Shown here one piece after another: positions 44,479 to 52,961 of a stretch of 64,000 nucleotides of DNA. Source of the DNA: DASSNU01 sp035701265 (GTDB taxonomy: Bacteria; Gemmatimonadota; Gemmatimonadetes; Gemmatimonadales; Gemmatimonadaceae); contig DASSNU010000021.1 in NCBI GenBank assembly GCA_035701265.1, forward strand, positions 62,001 through 126,000, in the 5' to 3' direction. The notes below the pieces were generated by a model. It did not search any database and was not told the origin of the DNA. It saw only the letters and a program-made list of their open reading frames with translations. Positions within the stretch are counted from its first letter, which is position 1; every line of letters starts with the position of its first letter. The translations under genes and the position numbers were made by a program.

Positions 44479-45096
<618 letters not shown>

Positions 45097-45110
45097 GTGC
45101 GTCCTCCGGA

Positions 45111-45153
45111 TCGAACGGTGGTCAGTGGTTCGCTGCAATCATACGCCGTTCGA
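45111..45153 (-). promoter_or_regulatory. sodA promoter (TATGAT) bracketed by an 8-bp inverted repeat
   Basis: On the minus strand TATGAT (45138-45143) matches the -10 consensus at five of six positions and gives a leader of about 35 bases before ATG 45096. TCGAACGG (45111-45118) and CCGTTCGA (45146-45153) are exact inverses on either side of it. They may be operator half-sites. The -35 is weak. Confidence 0.4.
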
Positions 45154-45218
45154 CCTGCACGTCCAGTGCTACCGCGTCGCGCATGCCCCGCGCCGACGCG
45201 ATGGACCACGTGCCCGAC

Positions 45219-45860
45219 TCAGTGCATGACCAGCCGGAGGACCAGAAATCCGCCCACGAGCAACGCCACGAAAGCGATCGTGAGGATGTTGAAGTACTTG
45301 TCGATGAACGCCTTCATCGGCTGCCCGAACCGGTGCAGCAACCCGGCCACCAGGAAGAAGCGCATCCCCCGGCTCACGAAGGAGATCACGACGAACGGCA
45401 CGAACGGCACGCCGAAAGCGCCGCCGGCAATGGTGAACACCTTGTAGGGAACCGGTGTGAAGCCTGCGGTGCCGAGCGCGAGCACGAGGTTCTGGCGGTA
45501 TTTCTCCCCCACCAGCTCGAAGGTGTGCATCGCGTGATACCACTCGAGCACGGGCCGCCCGAACTGCTCGAACAGTGCATGCCCGATGTAGTACCCCATC
45601 ACGCCGCCGATCACCGAGCCCATGGTGCACAGGAAGGCGAACCAGTACGCGCGGCGCGGGCGGCCGAGCGTGAGCGGCATGAGCAGCGCGTCGGGCGGAA
45701 TCGGGAAGATGAATGATTCCGCCATCGCGAGAAAAAACAGGATCGTCGGGCCGTACGTGTGATCGGCCCACCCGAGCACCCAGTCATACAGGCGGCGCAC
45801 CGGACCGGGCTTGCCACGCGATGTCGGGAGCGCGGTGGTCGAATCGGGTGTGGCGGACAT
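45219..45860 (-). CDS. DedA/YqaA-type VTT-domain membrane protein
   Basis: A 213-residue inner-membrane protein with a VTT (SNARE-associated Golgi) domain. The reentrant-loop motifs are seen as FIFPIPPDALLMPL and GTAGFTPVPYKVFTIAGGAFGVP, with four to five TM segments and a final C-terminal helix (FNILTIAFVALLVGGFLVL). The YqaA/DedA superfamily includes lipid-carrier flippases (UptA/PopT) and membrane-homeostasis proteins; the exact role is not shown here. ATG 45860 was chosen since the residues upstream are non-hydrophobic and Cys/Ala-rich. It lies 122 bases from sodA on the same strand. Confidence 0.85.
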   Translation of the reverse strand: MSATPDSTTALPTSRGKPGPVRRLYDWVLGWADHTYGPTILFFLAMAESFIFPIPPDALLMPLTLGRPRRAYWFAFLCTMGSVIGGVMGYYIGHALFEQFGRPVLEWYHAMHTFELVGEKYRQNLVLALGTAGFTPVPYKVFTIAGGAFGVPFVPFVVISFVSRGMRFFLVAGLLHRFGQPMKAFIDKYFNILTIAFVALLVGGFLVLRLVMH

Positions 45861-46049
45861 CGGGCTCGCTGCAGAAGGGGTGTGCGCAGCGGGACACGCC
45901 CGCCAATCGCACGTGCTGGCACAGATCACGCAACTCGCACCCTCCCGAGCGCGGACCGCGCAGCAATCTCGGTGTGCGGCGTGCCCCGGTCAACTCACCG
46001 TTGCGGGGAGCTGCCCCTGGGCGTACCGCGCCTGGCGCCGGAGGTCGCG

Positions 46050-46493
46050 ATGCACGACCGCGAGGTACCCACCAGCGAAGTGCGCCACGAGGGCGAGGCA
46101 CGCCCGTCGGATCGGCGTGCACCGTCGGCCGATGGCGGACAGATTCGCGAGGCGGATCTGCAGCCGTACGTCGCCCTGCGCTACGTGGCGCGCCTCTTTC
46201 GACTCATCGCCATCGTCGTCCTGTTCCTGCTGCTCGCCGAGGTGATCACCGGTCTACGCCTCGAGGGGACGGATGCGATTTTCGGGCTGCTCGTGGAGAG
46301 CGGGCGCCTGCTCGTCATGGCCGGTATCCTCTGGGCCGCCGCGGATCTCGCCATCCTGCTCGTCGATGTCGGACACGACGTGCGAGCCATCCACATCGTC
46401 CTGGGCCGCCTGGAGCGGCACGTCCAGTCGGCTCCCCTGCGCGCGGACCCCCACGCCTATCCTGTTGTCGAACAGGAACAGGAGTTGCGTTGA
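46050..46493 (+). CDS. Small hypothetical membrane protein, 147 aa
   Basis: I do not recognise it. A charged N-terminal 45 residues precede two TM segments (about 53-72, LFRLIAIVVLFLLLAEVI, and about 86-106, LLVMAGILWAAADLAILLV), then an amphipathic Lys-free tail ending VVEQEQELR. GGAGG at 46040-46044 lies five bases before ATG 46050. It is followed by a 49-residue membrane protein and a terminator, and is divergent from the DedA-like gene. The two small membrane genes probably form a stress- or envelope-related pair, but that is only inferred from size and order. Confidence 0.6.
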   Translation: MHDREVPTSEVRHEGEARPSDRRAPSADGGQIREADLQPYVALRYVARLFRLIAIVVLFLLLAEVITGLRLEGTDAIFGLLVESGRLLVMAGILWAAADLAILLVDVGHDVRAIHIVLGRLERHVQSAPLRADPHAYPVVEQEQELR

Positions 46494-46539
46494 CGCGCCG
46501 CGTCCGCCTTCTCAGGGACCTTCACGAGGGAACGCACCC

Positions 46540-46689
46540 ATGCTCTGGACGATCGCGATCATCCTCTTCATCCTGTGGCTGCTCGGATTCGGCGTGTTCC
46601 ACGTCGCCGGCGGCCTCATTCACATCCTGCTCGTCATCGCCGTCATCCTGATCATCTGGCGTCTGATCACGGGACGAAGCGTGGTGTAG
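46540..46689 (+). CDS. lmo0937/DUF5670 family small membrane protein, 49 aa
   Basis: MLWTIAIILFILWLLGFGVF followed by HVAGGLIHILLVIAVILIIW and RLITGRSVV is the full-length pattern of the widespread lmo0937 family: two TM helices joined by a GGLIH turn. Its function is unknown; members are often stress-induced. ATG 46540 has GAGGG nine bases before it. It is short enough to be easily missed by gene callers. A strong hairpin follows its stop by six bases. Confidence 0.85.
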   Translation: MLWTIAIILFILWLLGFGVFHVAGGLIHILLVIAVILIIWRLITGRSVV

Positions 46690-46695
46690 CGGGAC

Positions 46696-46730
46696 GGGAC
46701 AGGGCAGCCGGTACACGCTGCCCTGTTCCC
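46696..46730 (+). terminator. Terminator hairpin after the 49-aa gene
   Basis: A 9-bp perfect stem (46700-46708 with 46717-46725) extended by four more pairs beyond a one-base bulge encloses an 8-base loop. It begins six bases after the stop. It also separates this transcript from the mannosidase gene at 46745. Confidence 0.6.
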
Positions 46731-46744
46731 TGGATCGTTCCATC

Positions 46745-49474
46745 ATGTCGCTCGGCGTCGCTGCAGCCGGGCAGGCCCCGTGCGTCCTGGTCCTGCCTCA
46801 CACGCACTGGGATCGTGAGTGGTATCACTTGGCCGGGCGGTTTCGCCAGCGGCTCGTCGCGCTCGTAGACGATCTGCTCGACCGGCCGATCGCCGGCGTG
46901 CCGAGCTTCCTGCTCGACGGACAGGCGATCGCCGTCGAAGACTACCTCGCGGTGCGCCCCGAGCGCCGCGCCGATCTCGCGGCAGCGCTACGCGAGCGGC
47001 GGATCGAAGCGGGACCATGGTATGTACTGGCCGACGAGCTCATCCCGTCTGGCGAAGCACTCGTCCGCAATCTCCTCCACGGGCGACGCGTCCTGCGCGA
47101 GCTGGGCGCCACGCCTCCGCCGGTCCTGTACTCGCCCGATGCCTTCGGCCATCCGGCCGCGCTGCCCCTTCTGGCCGAAGGCTTCGGCGCGCGTGTGGCG
47201 GTGGTGTGGCGCGGCTACGGTGGCGCGCGATGGCCCGAGGGAGACACCGCCCGATGGTACTGTGGCGAGAGCGAGGTGCTGCTCTGGCACCTTCCACCTT
47301 CCGGCTACGAGCACGGCTCGGAGCTGCCGAGCGACGAGCATGCCATGCGCGAACGGTGGTCGCAACTCGGCGCAGACCTTGTCTCGCGCGCGCGACTGCA
47401 ACTGCTCGTCGTGATGGCCGGCGCGGATCACCACGCGCGCGCCGCCGATCTGGGAGATGCGGTGGACGCCCTGCGCCGCGTGGCGGCGCCGGCGCCGGTG
47501 CGCGCCGTCTCTCTCCAGCAGCTTGCCGAGGAGCTGGAGTGTCGTGCGCGCGAAGTATCGCTCCCACGCATCGAGGGAGAGCTGCGCAACTCCACGGGGT
47601 ACGTCTGGTCGCTGCAGGGAACGTTCGCCGTGCGCGCGATGCAGAAGCGCCGCAACGCTCAACTCGAGCGTCTCCTCACACGCGAAGTGGAACCGTGGTG
47701 CGCGGCCGCCTGGCGCCGTGGCGCGTGGGACCGCGGCGCGCTGGTGCGCGCGGCGTGGACGATGCTCCTCCAGTGCCATCCGCACGACACGCTCTGCGGA
47801 TGCTCCGTGGACGGCGTGGCGCGCGCGATGGATGCGCGGCTGGACGACGTCGAAGCGCAGGCGCGTGGTCTGCTCGCCGACGTGATCGCCGATCTCGCGG
47901 ACTACGATCCGGCCGCGGCACGCCGACGCCACGGGTCCGGGCGGAGCGTGTGCATCGTGCGCAATGCCGCCGCGCGTCCGCGATCGGGGGTGGCTGAGCT
48001 GGAGCTCCTTACGTTCCGTCGCCACGTGCCGGTGGGCCCCGGGACGGATCCGGAGGCGGAGCCCGAGCGACCAGCGGAGGGAGTGTCGCTCGATGGCGTC
48101 GCGGGGCCGGTGCAGCGTCTCGCACGCACCGTTCGCCAGGATCGCATCGAGTCGCCGCTGCACTATCCGGACGACGATCTGGTGGACGCGCGCCGCGTGC
48201 TGGCGTGGGTGGATGACGTACCTGCGTACGGGCTGCGTGCGCTCGCGATCACAACGGTTGAAGGCGACGGCGTACGGTCTTCCACAGCCGCGGCCGGAGT
48301 CGCCCCGGTGCGCTGCACGCCGCGCTCGCTCGACAACGGGCTCGTGCGCGTGCTCGCCGACGACCACGGCACGGTGATGGTGCACTCGGCGCATGCGCCC
48401 GATCGTCCGGTGCGACTGGCGTTCGAGGACGTGGGAGACGCGGGCGATCTGTACACTCACTCGCCTGTTCCGCCCGTGATTATCGCGGACGCGGCGGCGC
48501 GCGTGACGCTCGCGCACGCGGGCCCGCTCCGCGGTGTGCTCGTGACCGAGTGGGAGCTCGATCTTCCCGCTACGTCGAGCCGTTCCGGCAGGGCCACGGA
48601 GCGCGCCAGCACGACTCTGCGCGTGGAGCTGTCCGTGGATGCGGGAAGCTCCTTCGCGCGCGTGCGCATGTCGGGAGTGAACTCCGCCTGCGATCACCGC
48701 CTGCGACTTCTGCTTCACACCGGAATCGCGGCACCACGCGTGGTGGCGGACGCGGCCTTCGCCACGGTGGAGCGTCCGGTCGCACCATTCCCAACAGCGC
48801 CGCCGGCCGGGCCCGCCGCGCCAGGCGCGGAACATCCGGTATGGACCATGCCGCTCGCCCGCTGGCTCGTCGTGACCGGCGAGCGGAGAGCCGTGGCGGT
48901 GGTGACTGATGGTCTGTGCGAGGGAGAGGTTCGCGCCGACGGCGCGGCGGCGATCACGCTCCTGCGCTGTGTGGGCGAGCTCTCGCGCGGCGATCTCCCC
49001 GAGCGCCCCGGTCACGCGGGATGGCCTGCGCACACGCCGGACGCGCAGATGCTGCGGCCGTTCGAGGCCGAGCTCGCCGTGATTCCGGCGGCCCCTCATC
49101 CAGGCGAAGCGCACGCGTTCGCGCAGCTCGACGCGCTGGCGGACGAGGTGCTGCTACCGCTCCGCGGCTGGACGCTGCGCGACGCGGACGTCGTGCCTGG
49201 CGATGTGCACGGAGTACATCTGACCGGCGACGATCTGGTGTTCTCCGCGAGCAAGCGGAGCGATGATGGCGCGTGGCTCGTGCTGCGCTGCGGGAACCGA
49301 AGTGCGGAGGAACGCACGGGCGCCTGGCGGATTCCTGGCGTCGTGAGCGAGGCGCGGCAATCGCGACTGGACGAAACGCCGGGCGAGCCAGTGGCGTGCG
49401 TGGCGCACGGTGCGCTCACGGAGATCCCGATCACTGTACCCGCGCACGGTACCGCCACGATTCTCGTGCGCTGA
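46745..49474 (+). CDS. GH38 family alpha-mannosidase
   Basis: A 909-residue zinc retaining glycosidase. LPHTHWDREWY gives the Zn ligands His21 and Asp23, LYSPDAFGHPAALP the nucleophile Asp130, and QCHPHDTLCGC the His345-Asp346 pair. A beta-sandwich GH38C region follows (about 420-909). There is no signal peptide, so it acts in the cytoplasm, probably on imported mannosides as with E. coli MngB, although the linkage is unknown. No mannose phosphotransferase gene is nearby. It converges on the Opp-type permease pair with only 11 bases between stops, which puts it at the edge of a putative glycan-uptake cluster. Confidence 0.93.
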   Translation: MSLGVAAAGQAPCVLVLPHTHWDREWYHLAGRFRQRLVALVDDLLDRPIAGVPSFLLDGQAIAVEDYLAVRPERRADLAAALRERRIEAGPWYVLADELIPSGEALVRNLLHGRRVLRELGATPPPVLYSPDAFGHPAALPLLAEGFGARVAVVWRGYGGARWPEGDTARWYCGESEVLLWHLPPSGYEHGSELPSDEHAMRERWSQLGADLVSRARLQLLVVMAGADHHARAADLGDAVDALRRVAAPAPVRAVSLQQLAEELECRAREVSLPRIEGELRNSTGYVWSLQGTFAVRAMQKRRNAQLERLLTREVEPWCAAAWRRGAWDRGALVRAAWTMLLQCHPHDTLCGCSVDGVARAMDARLDDVEAQARGLLADVIADLADYDPAAARRRHGSGRSVCIVRNAAARPRSGVAELELLTFRRHVPVGPGTDPEAEPERPAEGVSLDGVAGPVQRLARTVRQDRIESPLHYPDDDLVDARRVLAWVDDVPAYGLRALAITTVEGDGVRSSTAAAGVAPVRCTPRSLDNGLVRVLADDHGTVMVHSAHAPDRPVRLAFEDVGDAGDLYTHSPVPPVIIADAAARVTLAHAGPLRGVLVTEWELDLPATSSRSGRATERASTTLRVELSVDAGSSFARVRMSGVNSACDHRLRLLLHTGIAAPRVVADAAFATVERPVAPFPTAPPAGPAAPGAEHPVWTMPLARWLVVTGERRAVAVVTDGLCEGEVRADGAAAITLLRCVGELSRGDLPERPGHAGWPAHTPDAQMLRPFEAELAVIPAAPHPGEAHAFAQLDALADEVLLPLRGWTLRDADVVPGDVHGVHLTGDDLVFSASKRSDDGAWLVLRCGNRSAEERTGAWRIPGVVSEARQSRLDETPGEPVACVAHGALTEIPITVPAHGTATILVR

Positions 49475-49485
49475 CGACGTGCGTG

Positions 49486-50337
49486 CTACGCGCGGTCGCG
49501 GAGCGGCGCCGCCACCTCTCCCGCCAGTCGATCGCGCAGCACGTCACCGAGGAGCGTGGAGGCCAGCACGGTGGCGATGAGCGCGATGCCGGGTGCGAGC
49601 GAGATCCATGGCGCCACGACGATGGCCTGTCGTCCGTCCGCGATCATGTTCCCCCAGCTCGGCTGCGGCGGCCGGATGCCGAGCCCCAGGAACGAGAGTC
49701 CACTCTCGAGCAGGATCGCGCCCCCCACACCCAGCGTGATCGCGACGGTCGCGGCGCCGAGCGTGTTCGGGAGCACGTGACGCCAGAGCACGCGCCACCG
49801 CGGAGCGCCGAGCGCCTGCGCCGCTTCCACGAACGGCCGGGCGCGCACCGAGAGCACCTCCGCGCGCACGAGGCGCGCGACTCCCATCCATCCTGTCGCG
49901 ACGAGCACGATCACCACCATCGTCACCCCCGGCTGCCAGAGCGCGGCCGCCACCAGCAGCAGCACCAGCCGCGGAATCGAGAGCAGTGCATCGGTGACCG
50001 ACATCATCGTGCGGTCGGCAGCGCCACCCAGCCACGCGGAGAGCGCGCCGATCGCGATCCCCACCACGCCGGCCAATCCGGAGCCAAGAACGCCCACGAG
50101 CAGCGACACCCGCGCGGCGAGCATCATCCGCGCCAGGATGTCGCGCCCGAACTGGTCCGTGCCGAGGAGATGCAGATGTCCGAGCGAATCGCGCGCCAGG
50201 GGAGGGAGGAGACGCAGCGCGAACACGTCGCCGATGCGCAGCGGGTTCGTGGGCGCGAGTAGTGGGATCAGCACGGCGCCGAGCACGATCGTCGCGAGGA
50301 TCAGAGCGGCCACCCACTCGCGCCAGCGTGCCGTCAT
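49486..50337 (-). CDS. Opp/Dpp-type ABC permease, C subunit
   Basis: A 283-residue inner-membrane subunit with about six TM segments. The DppC/OppC N-terminal signature is LLGTDQFGRDILARM, and the ATPase-contacting EAA loop is VEAAQALGAPRWRVLWRHVLPN. The C-terminal block is LLESGLSFLGLGIRPPQPSWGNMI. The family imports peptides, but also nickel and oligosaccharides. Its start overlaps the stop of the B subunit gene (ATGA), so the pair is co-translated. No DppD/DppF ATPase gene is present. Confidence 0.92.
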   Translation of the reverse strand: MTARWREWVAALILATIVLGAVLIPLLAPTNPLRIGDVFALRLLPPLARDSLGHLHLLGTDQFGRDILARMMLAARVSLLVGVLGSGLAGVVGIAIGALSAWLGGAADRTMMSVTDALLSIPRLVLLLVAAALWQPGVTMVVIVLVATGWMGVARLVRAEVLSVRARPFVEAAQALGAPRWRVLWRHVLPNTLGAATVAITLGVGGAILLESGLSFLGLGIRPPQPSWGNMIADGRQAIVVAPWISLAPGIALIATVLASTLLGDVLRDRLAGEVAAPLRDRA

Positions 50338-51323
50338 CGGGCGTCGTCGCGCATGCGGGGGTCCATGAGCGGGAGCGCGAGATCGGCGGCGAGGTTCGCG
50401 CCGATCACCGCCGCCGCGTAGATCGCTGCCGCTCCCATCACCAGCGGGTAATCGCGCGCGGTGATCGCGTTGACCATCAGTCGCCCCATCCCCGGCCAGG
50501 CGAATACCGTCTCCACGAACACGGAGCCCGCCAGCACGCCGGGGAGCGAGAGCGCGAACAACACCACCAACGGCGGCGCCGCGTTCGGCAGCACGTGATG
50601 GAGCTGCACGCGCGCCGCCGATGCCCCCTTGGCGCGCGCCGTGCGCACGAAGCCGGCACCGGACACGTCCGCCAGGATGGTCCGCGCGTAGCGCGCCACG
50701 CCCGCCGCACCCACCGCGGCCAGCGTCGCCACCGGGAGCACCGCGTGCCGGAGGACGTCGAGCACCGCCGCGATACCGCGCGCGTCCCCCGATGGGTCGC
50801 GCACGCCGAACGCGGGCAACCGGAGCCACGGTGGAAGCCCCCATCGTGCAGCGCCGTACGTGAACACGGCTACCAGCAGCAACGCCAGCCAGAAACTCGG
50901 CGCGGCATACGCCGCCGTGCTAACCACGGTGAGCACGCCATCCACCGGACGCCCGCGTCGCGAGGCCTGGTATCCCCCCACCGCCACGCCGATCACGAAC
51001 GTCAGCAGCAGCGATGCCGCACCGAGCGCGAGCGAGATTGGCAGTGCATCGCCGAGCACGGCCAGCACCGGCCGGTGGTACGTGAAGCTCTCGCCCAGAT
51101 CGCCCTTGAGGATGCCCCCGCCCCACCGTGCATATTGCACCACCAGCGGTTCGTCGAGTCCCAGTCTTGCCCGCTCACGCGCGATGTCCGCCGCCGATGC
51201 CGATGGCGGAATGAGCACCGTGGAAGGGTCGCCCGGCGCTGCATGAAGCAGGAGAAACGTGATCGTCAGCACCGCCCACAGCAGCAGGACGGCGTGAAGG
51301 ACTCGCCGCGCGATCGTCCGCAT
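50334..51323 (-). CDS. Opp/Dpp-type ABC permease, B subunit
   Basis: A 329-residue permease beginning MRTIARRVLHAVLLLWAVLT, a typical DppB start, with LHAAPGDPSTVL after TM1, RWGGGILKGDLGESFTYH, and the EAA-like loop VRTARAKGASAARVQLHHVLPN. It has six TM segments. ATG 51323 is chosen for its fit to the family; a GTG at 51341 with GAGG five bases upstream is an alternative. The start is only six bases from that of the divergent binding-protein gene, so the promoter must lie within the other gene. Confidence 0.92.
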   Translation of the reverse strand: MRTIARRVLHAVLLLWAVLTITFLLLHAAPGDPSTVLIPPSASAADIARERARLGLDEPLVVQYARWGGGILKGDLGESFTYHRPVLAVLGDALPISLALGAASLLLTFVIGVAVGGYQASRRGRPVDGVLTVVSTAAYAAPSFWLALLLVAVFTYGAARWGLPPWLRLPAFGVRDPSGDARGIAAVLDVLRHAVLPVATLAAVGAAGVARYARTILADVSGAGFVRTARAKGASAARVQLHHVLPNAAPPLVVLFALSLPGVLAGSVFVETVFAWPGMGRLMVNAITARDYPLVMGAAAIYAAAVIGANLAADLALPLMDPRMRDDAR

Positions 51324-51329
51324 CGGCTG

Positions 51330-52961
51330 ATGATGCCGCACGAACGCCTCGCGTCAACAGGGATCCTCCAGCGATGCACCGCACGCTGGCGGCCGATCGC
51401 GGCCGCGCTCCTCGGTGTCCTCGCCGTCGCGTGCGCCGCGTCGCACGACGCGGGCACCGTCGTCTACGCCTCCGGCGCCGACCTCGAATCCGCCAACCCG
51501 CTGGTGACCATCCATCCGCTCTCGCGGCAGGTGCAGCGCTACGTGCTGCTCGTCACCCTCGCACGCTACGACAGCACGCTCGCGCCGGTCCCCTACTTCG
51601 CGCGGCGATGGACGTGGTCGCCGGACCGCTCGACGCTCACCTTCCACCTCGTGCCGCGGCTGCGGTGGCAGGACGGACGGGTGACTTCCGCGCGCGACGT
51701 GGCGTTCACGATCGACGCCGCCCGCGACCGCGCCACGGGCTACCCGCGCTACGCGGACCTGGCCGATGTGACCTCCGTGCAGGTGGACGACGACACCACC
51801 GTGTCCGTGCGCTTTTCCCGTCCTCCGCCGGGCTTTCCGCTCGTCTTCTGCGAGCTGCCCATCGTCCCGGCGCATCGCCTGGCCGGCGTCCTGCATTCGG
51901 CCATGCGCAATGCCGAGTTCGGACGCACGCCGATCGGCAACGGGCCGTTCCGCTTCGTGCAGCGGACGCCGGAGCAACGATGGGTGTTCGCGCGCAATCC
52001 GGACTTCCCGCGCGAGATGGGCGGGCCGCCGAACATCCAGAAGCTCGTGATCGCGATCGTGGATGAGGCGACTACCAAGTTCGCCGGCCTGGCGGGGGGA
52101 GAGCTGGACGTGGCCGGCATCTCGCCATCCATGGCGAGCCTCGCCGCGCGCGATCCCACGCTGCGCGTCCTCGACTATCCCGTACTCTTCTCCTACGCGC
52201 TCATCTTCAACACCGCGCGCGCGCCGCTCGATGATGCGCGCGTGCGGCGGGCGATCGCGATGGCGGTCGACCGCCCCCGCATCGTCCGCGCGGCGCTCGC
52301 GGGCTACGCCACACCTGCGTACGGCCCTGTCCCCCCGGAGCACCCGTACGCGGCGGCGACGGCCGTTCCGGTCGACACGGTGGCGGCCGACGCGCTGCTC
52401 GACAGCGCCGGCTGGCGCCGCGGCGCGGGCGGCGTCCGTACGCGGAACGGTCGCCCGCTTCGCCTCGCGCTGCTCACCGTGTCATCCGGCGACAACGCCG
52501 TCGAGCAGCTCCTTCAGGCCGATCTCGCCGCGGTCGGCATCGACCTCGAGATCGAGCTGCGCGACATGACGTCGCTCCTGGCCGCCGCGCGCGCGCGCCC
52601 ACGCACGTTCGATGTGCTCTTCACCGGCATCCCGGGCGATCTGTCGCTCTCCTATCTCGATGCGATGTACGACTCGCGCCTGGCCGGCGGCGCGCTCGAC
52701 TACGGAGACTATCACACACCGACACTCGACACGCTGCTCGCGCGTGCGCGCGCGGCCCCGACGCCGGAGCTGGCGCGCACGGCGTGGGCCGATGTGCAGC
52801 GCGAATTGCGGAGGACGATGCCCGCGGCCTGGATCTACCACGCCCGCGGACTGCAGGGACTCTCGCGGCGGCTGCTGGACGTGCGCATGGACCTGCGCGG
52901 CGAGCTGGTGGACGTCGCGCGCTGGCGCGTGCGCCCCACGCGTACCGCGGACTCGCCATGA
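51330..52961 (+). CDS. Family-5 extracellular solute-binding lipoprotein
   Basis: A 543-residue lipoprotein: the N-terminus ends in a lipobox (LLGVLAVACAAS, Cys about 31). The SBP_bac_5 fold is shown by ESANPLVTIHPLSRQVQRY, LVPRLRWQDGRVTSARDVAFTI, GNGPFRFVQ, ARAPLDDARVRRAIAMAVDR and the C-terminal LARARAAPTPELARTAWADV. It would deliver ligand to the divergent Opp-type permeases. Family-5 proteins bind peptides or oligosaccharides. Its TGA overlaps the ATG of the heparinase gene (ATGA), so it is translationally coupled to it, which favours a sugar ligand. There is no SD before ATG 51330 or ATG 51333. Confidence 0.9.
   Translation: MMPHERLASTGILQRCTARWRPIAAALLGVLAVACAASHDAGTVVYASGADLESANPLVTIHPLSRQVQRYVLLVTLARYDSTLAPVPYFARRWTWSPDRSTLTFHLVPRLRWQDGRVTSARDVAFTIDAARDRATGYPRYADLADVTSVQVDDDTTVSVRFSRPPPGFPLVFCELPIVPAHRLAGVLHSAMRNAEFGRTPIGNGPFRFVQRTPEQRWVFARNPDFPREMGGPPNIQKLVIAIVDEATTKFAGLAGGELDVAGISPSMASLAARDPTLRVLDYPVLFSYALIFNTARAPLDDARVRRAIAMAVDRPRIVRAALAGYATPAYGPVPPEHPYAAATAVPVDTVAADALLDSAGWRRGAGGVRTRNGRPLRLALLTVSSGDNAVEQLLQADLAAVGIDLEIELRDMTSLLAAARARPRTFDVLFTGIPGDLSLSYLDAMYDSRLAGGALDYGDYHTPTLDTLLARARAAPTPELARTAWADVQRELRRTMPAAWIYHARGLQGLSRRLLDVRMDLRGELVDVARWRVRPTRTADSP

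Noticed and set aside
46988..49114. 708-codon minus-strand frame opposite the GH38 gene, and similar long frames at 3989-5677, 21187-22959, 37527-39344, 39507-41258, 60247-61881 and 61963-63396
   Set aside because: All are antisense shadows of genes with clear catalytic or structural motifs; none has a start context, signal peptide or recognisable domain.
50262..51329. N-terminal extension of the solute-binding protein frame back to 50262
   Set aside because: It is antisense to the B-subunit permease gene and precedes a proper lipoprotein signal sequence.
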